Positions 40,513-49,991 of a stretch of 64,000 bases of DNA are shown piece by piece (positions within the stretch are counted from its first letter, which is position 1; each line of letters opens with the position of its first letter). The stretch is from CATOSP01 sp965197545. GTDB lineage: Bacteria; Chloroflexota; Dehalococcoidia; Lucifugimonadales; UBA3495. A program made the translations under genes and the position numbers. The stretch is taken from positions 372,001 to 436,000 of the forward strand of contig CBDANJ010000007.1 in the NCBI GenBank assembly GCA_965197545.1, given 5' to 3'. The notes below the pieces were generated by a model that worked only from the letters and a program-made list of their open reading frames with translations, had not been told where the DNA came from and made no database searches.

Positions 40513-42345
40513 CTACTCCTCCGGGAAGAAAGTTATGGCGAAGGTGACGCGCGACAGTTCCGCGTCAGTCACATATCCCAACGCCACCGCGCTCAGGGAC
40601 TCCTCCAGAAGGCCGGGCTGGTCGTCGTCCACGCCGATGTCGTAACCCTCCATCTGCTTTATCACGGGCTGAAGGTTGACGAAGAAGACGCCCTGGACAC
40701 CGTTTGGAAGGTGTCCGATCACTCGTTTGTATTCGGTGACGTCGTTCAGGGTCTCGATGTCCCCATTTTGGGCTTCGACGATGGATGCTAGGGCGTCTTC
40801 GGTGGTCCCGATGGTTAGGTAGCCATCGTGAAGCACCCACCCCGGAGAGTACGGCGCGTCTCCGGTCCAATTCTCCACGTCGAACACCACAGCGTTTTCC
40901 TCCGCCCCCACATCCACCGAATCTTCGTCGATGCCCAATGTCTCGATCAACGCGCCCACGTCATCGAGGGTACCCCTCAGGTCTTCTTCGTTGTCGTAGA
41001 CGTAAGAGAGGACTGCCACGGCGTCAACGGCGTATTCGTCCGGGTTGCTGGAACGCAAGAAGTTGAACTCCCTGACGCTAACGATGAGTTGCCCGCCCAA
41101 ATAATCAAAGAAGTCTTTCTCCAGGTCGATCCCCGTGGCGTCGTCAACTAGCTCGATCGCCACGTCGAGCACGTCCGCGAATGAGGAGCCCGAGTCCAGG
41201 GTTAGGTCGTCCAAACCAAGACCGCCCATCTCCCAAAGAATCTCATCGATGGCCGCTTCACCGAAGTATCCCAGGCTCGTCAGGTCGTATTCGTCCAATT
41301 CGTTGCGCCAGTTTTCCATAGAGGGATCGAAAGACGCCGCCAGGAATCCCAGGGTGTCGCCGGGGAGTAGTTTGGCCGGTTCTCCTATCTCCTTCAGATT
41401 TGCAGCGAAGTCGAACTCGGTGGGGGAGACCGTATCCACCACAATCCCCCGGTCTACCCACTGAGCGGAGACTGCGGCCCATTCCAGGTCCCCCATCATT
41501 CCCCCGAAACCCATTCCGGGCGCCAGCGCCATGTCGGATAGGCCACGCATCGAGTCCATTACCGATTGCAGGTCTACGTATACCGATGCAAACCGGCGGC
41601 CCGGCATTGCGGCGCGAGCTTCCTTGAAAGTTTCTTCCTCCGCCAGCGGCCGACCTCCGTCGCCGGAAATTAGGTCCAACATGTCCTCCAGATCATTCTC
41701 GGTAGTTGCAAACACGAACCAGTCCTCGGAGAGTGCGTAGGCGCCCACGTCCAGGTCTTCGTCTACCCAAGTATCGAAATCACCGACGGTGTCGCCGTCA
41801 AAGTTCGCGCCTTCTTCGTCTTCGAGGTAATCCAAGAAGTCTTTCAGGAAATCTGATGCGGCATTGTGATCGCGAACTCCAATAATGCCCGCGACCCTAG
41901 GCGTAAAGAAGCCACCGAGGTCAAGGACCGCCAGGGAAACTTCAGGACCAATCCACGGCCATACGTCGTCCTCGAAATTGATCCCGGTCTCTTCTTCCAT
42001 CTCTTCGAGCATTTCTTCCAGGCCGTCCTGGAACTCGGAAAACTCGGAGAACCGATCCCAGAGGTCCGTCATCTGGTTCCGCTGGCCATCGACCGGATTC
42101 AGGGTGAACCAGGTATAGACGACAGTGTCTCGGGGGAAATACTTTGCCGTGCTTTCGGGTACCGAACCCCCGCCACCCAATAAAAGCGCCGCCACCACGA
42201 CGATGACCAGTATCACCAGCGCGGCAACACCTCCGATGGCGATCCACATCGTGTTGTTTCGGCCAGTTGCAGGCGGCCCACCTGGGACACCGTTGGATGG
42301 CTGTTCAGGTACAGATTCTTGGGGTTCTTCCGGATTTTGGGCCAT
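40513..42345 (-). CDS. DUF3352-like membrane-anchored protein
   Basis: This 610-residue protein has an N-terminal Pro-rich segment (about residues 1-30) and one transmembrane helix, WIAIGGVAALVILVIVVVAA. A large acidic extracytoplasmic part follows with YFPRDTVVYTWF, DVWPWIGPEVSLAVLDLGG and long Asp/Glu-rich stretches. The TM-plus-acidic ectodomain layout and repeated beta-rich blocks match the DUF3352 family, whose function is unknown. It converges on the VOC gene with 12 bases between stops and stands divergent from rplS. Confidence 0.75.
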   Translation of the reverse strand: MAQNPEEPQESVPEQPSNGVPGGPPATGRNNTMWIAIGGVAALVILVIVVVAALLLGGGGSVPESTAKYFPRDTVVYTWFTLNPVDGQRNQMTDLWDRFSEFSEFQDGLEEMLEEMEEETGINFEDDVWPWIGPEVSLAVLDLGGFFTPRVAGIIGVRDHNAASDFLKDFLDYLEDEEGANFDGDTVGDFDTWVDEDLDVGAYALSEDWFVFATTENDLEDMLDLISGDGGRPLAEEETFKEARAAMPGRRFASVYVDLQSVMDSMRGLSDMALAPGMGFGGMMGDLEWAAVSAQWVDRGIVVDTVSPTEFDFAANLKEIGEPAKLLPGDTLGFLAASFDPSMENWRNELDEYDLTSLGYFGEAAIDEILWEMGGLGLDDLTLDSGSSFADVLDVAIELVDDATGIDLEKDFFDYLGGQLIVSVREFNFLRSSNPDEYAVDAVAVLSYVYDNEEDLRGTLDDVGALIETLGIDEDSVDVGAEENAVVFDVENWTGDAPYSPGWVLHDGYLTIGTTEDALASIVEAQNGDIETLNDVTEYKRVIGHLPNGVQGVFFVNLQPVIKQMEGYDIGVDDDQPGLLEESLSAVALGYVTDAELSRVTFAITFFPEE

Positions 42346-42756
42346 TGGACAAACTCCATCGCCGTCTGGTTAGCCGTCTGATTAATCGGTGTTCCGGGAC
42401 GTTTTATGTGCCAACTGATGATATTGGAAAGGCTCTAATATTCGCAATGCTACGATACGGTCGCTTTGAGCGTCAACACAACTATCGTGTTAAAGGCGCC
42501 TGGCACTGGTCCAGGGCAATCGTTGTATGGCTGGCCTCGCGGCCACTCCAGTCCTTGCTGGGGTCCAGAGTTCTCGGACTGGCATGTCAATTGTGGGAAC
42601 TTCCAGGCTCGGGCAATGGATTCCCACTTTCACGAGAAGGGGCGTCTGCGATCCGGATGCGATTGCCCCGATGAGTGACCATCGACGGTACCAATCACCA
42701 ATGCGATGTGGTAACCTTGGTAGCTGAAAATCTTATCGAATTGCAGGCGAACGACC
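42346..42756. other. Spacer before rplS
   Basis: I see no gene in these 411 bases. Short frames here have no family features. Promoters of rplS and of the DUF3352 gene should lie here, but no clean consensus was found. Confidence 0.5.
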
Positions 42757-43137
42757 ATGGAAGCAGCCCAGTTAGTTAAGACGGAACCCAATCCTCGGAT
42801 ACCTGGCTTCGGCCCCGGCGACACGGTGCGCGTGAATTTCCGCATCCGCGAGGGTGAACGGGAGAGGGTTCAGGCATTCCAGGGTGTGGTCATTAGACTG
42901 CAAAACGGCAGCGGCCCAGGGGCTAACTTCACGGTCCGGAGGATTACGGCCGGGATTGGTATAGAGCGGATTTTCCCCCTCCACTCGCCCCTCATAGATT
43001 CGCTGGAGGTTACGAGACGGGGTTCGGTGCGCCGCGCCAAGCTCTATTACCTCCGTGGACTGCAGGGCCGTGCGGCCAGAATCAAGGAAAAGACCCTGCC
43101 GCGGCGGCAGCGCGGACAGGGCGCGGCAAGCTCGTAA
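42757..43137 (+). CDS. rplS: 50S ribosomal protein L19
   Basis: This 126-residue protein has the L19 core: FGPGDTVRVNFRIREGERER, VQAFQGVVIRLQ, FTVRRITAGIGIERIFPLHSP and RRGSVRRAKLYYLRGLQGRAARIKEK. L19 sits at the 30S-50S interface. The length is normal with a short basic tail. It is followed by priA after 88 bases in the same direction. Confidence 0.97.
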   Translation: MEAAQLVKTEPNPRIPGFGPGDTVRVNFRIREGERERVQAFQGVVIRLQNGSGPGANFTVRRITAGIGIERIFPLHSPLIDSLEVTRRGSVRRAKLYYLRGLQGRAARIKEKTLPRRQRGQGAASS

Positions 43138-43225
43138 CAGGCAATCACGTAACTTCGGGCAGGAGCATCCGCTCTTGCCCCAGTCTCCCCTACCTCCTCC
43201 TTAATCCTCGGGTCCGGCTGAGCGC

Positions 43226-45652
43226 ATGAGATACGCCGAAGTCGCGGTCGATGCCCCCGTTGGCCACTCCCGCACTTTTTCCTACAGTTTTCCCAGCCAC
43301 CAGTCAGCCATTCCAGGACAGCTCGTCTGGGTCCCATTTGGCAGGCGCATAGCACAGGGTTTGGTCATGGAATTGACCGATGCGCCACGCGTCGAGGTTA
43401 CCAAGGATATTCTCCAGCCCGTCGATCCGGCCCCATTGGTCAGCCAGTCCCAGCTTGCGGTGTCCCGGTGGATCAGCAGCCATTACCTGTGCTCTCTATT
43501 CGGTGCAATCGCGTTGTTCCTGCCGCCGGGATTTGAAGCCCAGGTGCGTTCCCGTCTCCATCTCTCGGGTGAGGTGGATGCGTCGGTTGAGATGTCTAAC
43601 GCCGGTGATTCGCTCCGAGAGCTTGCCGCCAGTCCCGGGATGGACGAATCCGATTTCGTCAAGCTGCTGGGCCGCGACGGAGACCGGGCGCTCAGACGCT
43701 TGGTCTCGCGAGGCGTTGTGCGCCGAGTCGTGGAATTGCCCGTGCCACGGCTGAAGCCCCGATACGCCTGCCGTCTTGTTCCGCTGCCCTCTCCTAGAGG
43801 TCCGGCCTGCGCGGAGCCGTGTTTGACCCCGTTGCCGGACCGTCAAGCCCAACTCCTGACGACTGTGGGGTCCGCCACTGAGCCATACCCTTTGACCCTT
43901 GCCAACAAAGAGTTCGGCGCTGGCGTCGCCAATGCCTTGTTGCAAAAGGGGCTCATTGGCCAAGACTGGACCCGGCTAGACCAGAGTCCGATTCCGGAAG
44001 GCCGCGACACTGGACCCGGCCCGGCCCTTACGTTGACTGGCGACCAATCGGAAGCCCTCTCCCAAATCAACCGGGCGCTGGATGACCCGTTGCAGCAGCC
44101 TCGCAGCTTCCTGCTCCACGGCGTTACCGGCAGCGGCAAGACAGAGGTGTACTTGCAGGCGGCGCATAGGGCGGTTGCCAACGGGAGGCAGGCCATCTAC
44201 CTGGTGCCTGAAATCTCATTGACTCCACAGACCCTCGAGCGCGTAAGCAACCGGTTTCCTGGACGGGTGGCTGTGGTGCACAGTCGATTGACCCAGCGTC
44301 AGCAGTTTGACCAATGGTGGAAAGTCCGGGAGGGCGAGTACGACGTGGTGGTCGGGGCGCGGAGTGCGCTTTTCGCTCCCGTGCCTCGGTTGGGGCTAAT
44401 CGTGATCGACGAGGAACACGAGTGGACCTACAAACAAGAGGAGTCGGAGCCCCTGTATCATGCCCGCGACGCGGCTTTACAGTACGCACGGCGACTTGGG
44501 GCGGTAGTCGTGATGGGCAGCGCCACTCCCGACGTCGAGACATACCGCCGCGCACAGGCGGGGCAACACAAGCTATTGGAACTTCCCCAACGCATAGGCA
44601 GTAACGGCGCGGGACGCAACGCGCGTTTGGCAAGTGTCCGCGTGTGCGACATGCGCCAGGAGTTGAAGGAGGGAAACCGGGGCATCTTCAGCCGGGGACT
44701 TTCACAGGACCTCTTGGAGTGTGTTAGCCAGGGACACCAGGCGGTGTTGTTTCTCAACCGCAGGGGAAGCGCGTCCATCGTCCAATGCCGGGGTTGCGGC
44801 TATGTGGCATCTTGCCGCAGTTGCTCGGTATCGATGGCGTACCATTCCATAGACGCAACGCTGAAATGCCACCGTTGTAACCGGGGCAGGAGGCTTCCCG
44901 GAAGATGCCCGGAATGCGGCGGCAACCAGATTCGGAGGATGGGCGTGGGCACGCAAAGGGTGGTGGAGGAGGTGGAAGCGCTGCTTCCCGGCGCTCAAGT
45001 GGAACGCTGGGACTCCGACGCGACGCGCTCCGGGCTTAGCCACTCCGAGACAATGAGCCGGTTCGCCACCGGGCAGACCCAGGTGTTGGTGGGGACTCAG
45101 ATGGTGGCCAAGGGTCTGGACGTTCCTAACGTTACCTTGGTGGGCGTGGTGCTGGCCGACTTGGGCCTTAATATGCCGGACTTTCGCGCCGCTGAAAGGA
45201 CCTTCGGCCTTCTGTGCCAGGTCGCGGGCAGGGCCGGTAGAGGAGATTTCAACGGAAAAGTCCATATTCAGACGTATGACCCGGAACACTACGCCGTATC
45301 CGCGGCCGCCCTTCAGGACTATGGCGAGCTTTACCAAAGGGAAATCCGGTCGCGCCGGGAGTTGGGCAATCCTCCCTTCAACGAGTTGGTCCACGTAGTG
45401 TTCCTGGACTCCGACGCTACGGCGTGCCAAAGAAAAGCCATCGGGGCCTCGCGGCTGCTTAGGCAGAAAGCCTATTCCGAGGGACTTACGGACGTGGAGT
45501 TGGTTGGACCCGCGCCGGGACTGCCGTCAAGACTGCGTGGCCGCTACCGTTGGCACGTGGTGGTTAGAGGCCGTAACCTCCACCGGTTTTTGGAAGGGTT
45601 GAAGTTCCCTCCCGGGACCACCGTGGACGTGGACCCGGCCCACGTACTTTAG
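43226..45652 (+). CDS. priA: Primosomal replication restart helicase PriA
   Basis: This 808-residue superfamily 2 helicase has a 3'-DNA-binding N-terminus (RYAEVAVDAPVGHSRTFSYS), Walker A LHGVTGSGKTEVYLQ near residue 300 and DEEH in LIVIDEEHEWTYKQEE. Eight zinc-binding Cys follow in four pairs (CRGC, CRSC, CHRC, CPEC). The helicase C-lobe has GTQMVAKGLDVPNVTLVGV and VAGRAGRG. PriA reloads the replisome at stalled forks. All key motifs are intact. Confidence 0.97.
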   Translation: MRYAEVAVDAPVGHSRTFSYSFPSHQSAIPGQLVWVPFGRRIAQGLVMELTDAPRVEVTKDILQPVDPAPLVSQSQLAVSRWISSHYLCSLFGAIALFLPPGFEAQVRSRLHLSGEVDASVEMSNAGDSLRELAASPGMDESDFVKLLGRDGDRALRRLVSRGVVRRVVELPVPRLKPRYACRLVPLPSPRGPACAEPCLTPLPDRQAQLLTTVGSATEPYPLTLANKEFGAGVANALLQKGLIGQDWTRLDQSPIPEGRDTGPGPALTLTGDQSEALSQINRALDDPLQQPRSFLLHGVTGSGKTEVYLQAAHRAVANGRQAIYLVPEISLTPQTLERVSNRFPGRVAVVHSRLTQRQQFDQWWKVREGEYDVVVGARSALFAPVPRLGLIVIDEEHEWTYKQEESEPLYHARDAALQYARRLGAVVVMGSATPDVETYRRAQAGQHKLLELPQRIGSNGAGRNARLASVRVCDMRQELKEGNRGIFSRGLSQDLLECVSQGHQAVLFLNRRGSASIVQCRGCGYVASCRSCSVSMAYHSIDATLKCHRCNRGRRLPGRCPECGGNQIRRMGVGTQRVVEEVEALLPGAQVERWDSDATRSGLSHSETMSRFATGQTQVLVGTQMVAKGLDVPNVTLVGVVLADLGLNMPDFRAAERTFGLLCQVAGRAGRGDFNGKVHIQTYDPEHYAVSAAALQDYGELYQREIRSRRELGNPPFNELVHVVFLDSDATACQRKAIGASRLLRQKAYSEGLTDVELVGPAPGLPSRLRGRYRWHVVVRGRNLHRFLEGLKFPPGTTVDVDPAHVL

Positions 45653-45659
45653 CCTCGCT

Positions 45660-45688
45660 TTGCACTCACGAAACCCCTTGGCTATAAT
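45660..45688 (+). promoter_or_regulatory. Sigma-70-type promoter of def
   Basis: TTGCAC (45660-45665), a 17-base spacer, then TATAAT (45683-45688). It begins 8 bases after the priA stop and lies 58 bases before the chosen GTG start of def. Confidence 0.75.
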
Positions 45689-45745
45689 TTTCTGAGCGTG
45701 AGACCCGTAAGAATCGCGGGTCCGGAGATTGGGGAGGCAGACACA

Positions 45746-46303
45746 GTGACGGTCCTCGGCATGAAATTTCTACCAGACCCCATTTTGAGGCGCCGAACGC
45801 GCAAGGTTGGAAAGGTACCGCCGCGCATGAAGCAGTTCACCGATGACATGATTGAGACCATGCACGCGGAATTGGGCGTAGGGTTGGCGGCAAACCAGGT
45901 GGGGTCGCTGCAGCGGGTGGCGGTGATACAACTCCCCGATTGGGAAGAAGCCCTTGTCTTGATTAACCCAGAGATCATCCGCCGCGAGGGAGAACGGGAA
46001 ATCGAGGAGGGCTGTCTGAGCATCCCCGGGTACCGGGGTGTGGTCAAGCGGTCGGTGAGCGTCAGGGCCAGGGCCATCGGCCTGGACGGCAAGGAGATAC
46101 GCATCAGGGCCGACGGTCTGCTTGCCCAGGCCCTCGAGCATGAGACCGGTCATCTTAACGGCAGCCTCTACATCGACCATCTTGTGTCCCCGGAAAGCTT
46201 CTACAAGATCGGCGCTCCCCCAGAGGCCGAGGAGCAAGAGGAGACGCCCCCGGACGGTCCCGATGACTCACAATCGTCCGGAGAGGGGGACCCCTCTCCA
46301 TAA
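45746..46303 (+). CDS. def: Peptide deformylase
   Basis: This enzyme removes the formyl group from nascent N-termini. Motif I is GVGLAANQVG, motif II is EEGCLSIPGYRG with the Cys ligand, and motif III is LEHETGHLNG. The zinc His pair and Glu are kept, but the usual Asp of HExDH is Gly here. The start GTG 45746 is preceded by GGGGAGG 8 bases upstream. The frame is open further up, to 45698. The C-terminal tail is acidic. It has its own promoter after priA and is followed by a repeat element. Confidence 0.93.
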   Translation: MTVLGMKFLPDPILRRRTRKVGKVPPRMKQFTDDMIETMHAELGVGLAANQVGSLQRVAVIQLPDWEEALVLINPEIIRREGEREIEEGCLSIPGYRGVVKRSVSVRARAIGLDGKEIRIRADGLLAQALEHETGHLNGSLYIDHLVSPESFYKIGAPPEAEEQEETPPDGPDDSQSSGEGDPSP

Positions 46304-46638
46304 CATCCCAGGAGTTTCAGGCTCCCGCTATTGGGTCCGCACCCCCGGCCAGGGTCGTTCGATTGTACTTTCGAGAGTACGATACAGACTTAACCGTCGT
46401 CCCGGCGAAGGCCGGGAGCCATGAATCCTACGCATGAGCGGACGTTCTAAAGCGAAGATTTCCTGGATTCCGGCTCAAAGCCTGCCCCGTACTGGATACG
46501 GGGGCCGGAACGACGGATTGGGGCAAGGCTGACAATTGAAAGACCCCGTACCCCCAGCGGTCAACGCTTGCTGGCGCGAAATGGCTGCGGACCACCGGAA
46601 TACCATTTCCTGTCCCCCGCGTTCGCTACAGGACTAAG
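46304..46638. repeat. Spacer with a 123-bp inverted-end repeat element
   Basis: The ends CCGTCGTCCCGGC (46394-46406) and, inverted, CCGTCGTTCCGGC (46504-46516) differ at one base. Inside are a CCCGG/CCGGG hairpin and CCCCGT/ACGGGG (46485-46503) preceded by AAAGCCTG, close to the AGAGCCTG tails of hairpins in the IS701 element. The rest of the spacer is unremarkable and holds no gene. Confidence 0.6.
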
Positions 46639-48204
46639 ATGACTGACTCCAACACAACTCTCGCCCGCGCCGACTCAGTGCTATCCCGGCTGGACGAGTT
46701 CTTTTCCACCAGGCAGGTCAATGCTTACCTGGTGGGCGGCTATGTGCGGGACTCGCTGCTCAGGTTGCCCGTCGGCCAGGATATTGACCTGGCTGTCGCG
46801 GCGGACCCCTACCTGGTTGGCCGGGAGCTTGCCGACTGGCTCGGGGCCGCTTTTGCGCCATTGGGCCCAGCCCACGGCGTGGCACGGATCGTAATCCCCG
46901 GTGGCGGCCCCGCATTTATTAGCGGCGAAAACGGCGATTACGGCGACCTGGAGGGTGGAGAGGGTTCGTCCGGTACAACCGGGAGCGGCTGGACAATCGA
47001 CCTGGCCCCCCTTTCCGGGACAATCGAAGAAGACTTGAAACGCCGGGACTTTACAATTGATGCGATGGCCATCCCGCTGGCCGATTGGGAGACCGGCGTC
47101 TTCGGTGACTCGGTCATAGACCCGTTAAACGGACGGCAAGACATCGTAAACAAGAGCATTCGGGCCATTCACGCGGGTGTGTTCCGGGAGGACCCCGGCA
47201 GGTTGATGAGGGCGGTCAGATTGGCCGGCCAACTGCGGTTCCGCATCATGCCCGAAACCGCCGGAATGGTGCTCGACGACGCTCATTTGATATCGATGGT
47301 TTCCGGAGAGCGGGTGAGGGATGAGTTGCTGCACATCCTCGCGTTGGACGGCGCGAAGGGTTACATAGAAGCAATGGACCGCCTGGACCTGCTCTGCCGG
47401 ATCCTTCCCGAATTGGCGGAGACGAAGGGGGTGGAGCAGCCTAGGAACCACCACTATTGGGACGTTTGGGGCCATGTGATTCACGCGGTCGAGTATGCCG
47501 AATTGGTCACCAAGGGCCACCAGAATTCCCCGATATACTCCCTGTCGCCCTGGACCGCGGAAACTGAATCGTATTTCAACCAGGTCTTGGCCGGTGGGCA
47601 TACGCGGAGGACGTACCTCAAGCTCTCCGCCCTGCTCCACGACATTGCCAAACCTCAGACCAAGACCACCGATGAAACGGGCCGGGTCAGATTCTTGGGG
47701 CACTCCGAGGAGGGCGCGAAGGTTGTTCGGAGCCGGTTGTCGCAGCTCAAATTCCACGGCCGGGGAATCGCCGCCGTGTCCAGAATGGTGAACTACCATC
47801 TCCGGCCCAGAGGCGCATGGCATAGGCGCGAACAGCCGTCGCCGCGAGCCGTTTACCGGTACTTCCGGGATGTGGATGACGTGGCTATTGACACCCTGTA
47901 TTTGTGGATGGCCGATTATTTGGCCGCTAGAGGCCCCGAGTTATCGTTCGAACAGTGGGCCTTCCATGCTAGAATGGTTGCTGAAATGCTCGAGGCCGGG
48001 AGCGAGCCCCGAATCTCCAGCCCGATGGAAAGGCTGGTGACCGGCCATGATTTGATCGCACAGTTTCAACTGACGCCGGGCCCACTCATCGGGACCATCT
48101 TGGAGCGGACCGACGAAGCGCAAGGCACAGGTGAAATCTCCACACGGGCCGAGGCGTTGGAACTAGCCGCCGAGGTCCTGGAGGATATCCGCAGGGAGGG
48201 GTAG
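46639..48204 (+). CDS. cca: CCA-adding enzyme / poly(A) polymerase family nucleotidyltransferase with HD domain
   Basis: This 521-residue protein has the nucleotidyltransferase head YLVGGYVRDSLLRLPVGQDIDLAV, with the metal Asp pair in DIDLAV, then RRDFTIDAMAIPL and EDPGRLMRAVRLAGQ. The C-terminal half contains an HD-type metal site in LSALLHDIAKPQTK. This matches bacterial class II tRNA nucleotidyltransferases with an HD domain, which repair the tRNA CCA end. A pure poly(A) polymerase or CC-adding role cannot be excluded. It is followed by secD after 3 bases. Confidence 0.88.
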   Translation: MTDSNTTLARADSVLSRLDEFFSTRQVNAYLVGGYVRDSLLRLPVGQDIDLAVAADPYLVGRELADWLGAAFAPLGPAHGVARIVIPGGGPAFISGENGDYGDLEGGEGSSGTTGSGWTIDLAPLSGTIEEDLKRRDFTIDAMAIPLADWETGVFGDSVIDPLNGRQDIVNKSIRAIHAGVFREDPGRLMRAVRLAGQLRFRIMPETAGMVLDDAHLISMVSGERVRDELLHILALDGAKGYIEAMDRLDLLCRILPELAETKGVEQPRNHHYWDVWGHVIHAVEYAELVTKGHQNSPIYSLSPWTAETESYFNQVLAGGHTRRTYLKLSALLHDIAKPQTKTTDETGRVRFLGHSEEGAKVVRSRLSQLKFHGRGIAAVSRMVNYHLRPRGAWHRREQPSPRAVYRYFRDVDDVAIDTLYLWMADYLAARGPELSFEQWAFHARMVAEMLEAGSEPRISSPMERLVTGHDLIAQFQLTPGPLIGTILERTDEAQGTGEISTRAEALELAAEVLEDIRREG

Positions 48205-48207
48205 TAG

Positions 48208-49989
48208 ATGCGGGCGCGGAGCATCCGGTTGACGCTGGTAGTCCTGGTTATTCTGGGGCTGGCCGTAGCGTCTTTAGCATTCCGGGAGATTAACCTCTAT
48301 ATTCCAGGAGTTACCGAATTTAAGCGCGGCGCTGATGGACCGCTGGGACTCAAGTTGGGTCTGGACCTTAGAGGGGGCGGCCACCTGGTTTACCAAGCGG
48401 ACACTGGCACCCATCTCGACCTCGTCTTCGACGAGGCCGTCGAGGCCAAGGACATCAACCTTGCCCTGGCGGACCTGGACATCTCCGTCTCCACCGATCC
48501 AAGGAGCCTCACCAGTTACCGAGTCCGCGCACCGCTGCTTTCCGGCGATCAGCGCGAACAGGCGCGCCGTACCCTGGAATCCGAAGTCGGTTCGCTCAAC
48601 AGCTTCCGGGTCACGGACATCACCGACCCCACACCCGACCAGATGGAAGGAGTGTTGGACACCATCAGCCGCCGGATCAACCTGTTTGGCACCGAAGAGC
48701 CCATCGTCCAACGCTTCGGTGACGACCGGATCATCGTCCAGCTTCCCGGCGCCAGCGGTTCGATCACCCAATTAAGCTTTACTGAGCCGGTCGAGGGTGA
48801 GGAACTAGGGGTAGTCCTGAGTGGGATGGACCTGGGTGACGTTTCCTACGAACAGTTGGACGATCAGTCTTTCACCGTAACGTCCGACAATCTGGGGGCG
48901 GACCGGCGGGCGGCGCTTCTGAATGCGCTCGAGAGCCGGTTTGGTTCCCTGGCGTCGTTCGGAGTCAAAAGCGGCATCGACGAGGCCAAGAGATTGATAG
49001 GTCAGACGGCCCGGTTGGAGTTCAAGCGCCGCACCTGTGCCGACAGCTTCTGCAACGTGTTCGATGACTCCGATATCGGACTCACCGGCGACCAATTGGA
49101 GAACGCCTTCGCCGCCCAGGACAACAGGGGCACAGGTTGGGTCATCAACATCCAGTTTGACGATGAGGGGAGCCAACGCTTCTCCGACTTAACCAGAGCG
49201 ATAGCTGGGGTGGACACCGAGCGCATCGCCGTATTCATGGACGGGGAAGAGCTGCTCGCCCCCGTGGCCCGCAACTGGATTCGGGACGGTCGAAGCGAGA
49301 TTAGCGGCAGCTCCCTGGACCCATTCACCAGGGAGGAGGCGCGGACCCTGTCGATCCAGTTGGAGTCTGGCCGATTGCAGGTACCTCTGAGGCTCATCCA
49401 GGAAAACGACGTGAAAGCCCTTTTGGGCGAAGAGTCTCTGAAGGCCAGTCTTTTGGCAGGGCTCATCGGTCTGGCATTGGTCGTGGTCTTCATGCTGGTC
49501 TATTACCGTATGGCCGGATTGGTGGCGGCCATGGCGCTGGTCTTCTACTCGCTGATTCTGCTGGCAGTGTTCAAGCTGGTACCGATTACCTTGACCCTTT
49601 CCCACATTGGTGGGTTCATTCTCTCGATAGGTATGGCCGTGGACGCTAATATCCTGATCTTCGAAAGGATGAAAGAAGAGGTGAGAATAGGGCGGACCCT
49701 GGCGTCCTCGATGGAAGTGGGGTTCAACCGGGCCTGGCCCGCGATCCGGGACGGCAACTTCTCCACGCTGATTACCTGCGGAGTGTTGATCTGGTTTGGC
49801 GACCGGCTGGGCGGAGGGCTCATAACCGGATTCGCCATAAGCCTGGGAATCGGAGTGCTCATCAGCATGTTCACGGCGGTTGTGGTGAGCCGCAACCTGC
49901 TTCAACTTCTTGCCTGGGTTGGCCTCAGGGACCGGGTGAGCCTGTTCACGCCCGGGCCGGCGCAACGGGCCGCCGGGGGTGGTGGTTAG
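48208..49989 (+). CDS. secD: Protein translocase subunit SecD
   Basis: This 593-residue protein has an N-terminal TM helix (LTLVVLVILGLAVASLAF), the P1 periplasmic domain starting LGLKLGLDLRGGGHLVY, ISRRINLFGTEEP, and five C-terminal TM helices with GGFILSIGMAVDANILIFERMKEE. SecDF uses the proton gradient to pull proteins through SecYEG. It is followed directly by secF after 2 bases. Confidence 0.96.
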   Translation: MRARSIRLTLVVLVILGLAVASLAFREINLYIPGVTEFKRGADGPLGLKLGLDLRGGGHLVYQADTGTHLDLVFDEAVEAKDINLALADLDISVSTDPRSLTSYRVRAPLLSGDQREQARRTLESEVGSLNSFRVTDITDPTPDQMEGVLDTISRRINLFGTEEPIVQRFGDDRIIVQLPGASGSITQLSFTEPVEGEELGVVLSGMDLGDVSYEQLDDQSFTVTSDNLGADRRAALLNALESRFGSLASFGVKSGIDEAKRLIGQTARLEFKRRTCADSFCNVFDDSDIGLTGDQLENAFAAQDNRGTGWVINIQFDDEGSQRFSDLTRAIAGVDTERIAVFMDGEELLAPVARNWIRDGRSEISGSSLDPFTREEARTLSIQLESGRLQVPLRLIQENDVKALLGEESLKASLLAGLIGLALVVVFMLVYYRMAGLVAAMALVFYSLILLAVFKLVPITLTLSHIGGFILSIGMAVDANILIFERMKEEVRIGRTLASSMEVGFNRAWPAIRDGNFSTLITCGVLIWFGDRLGGGLITGFAISLGIGVLISMFTAVVVSRNLLQLLAWVGLRDRVSLFTPGPAQRAAGGGG

Positions 49990-49991
49990 AG

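Noticed and set aside
42267..42674. 135-codon plus-strand frame before rplS
   Set aside because: It overlaps the start of the DUF3352 gene antisense and has no motif or ribosome site.
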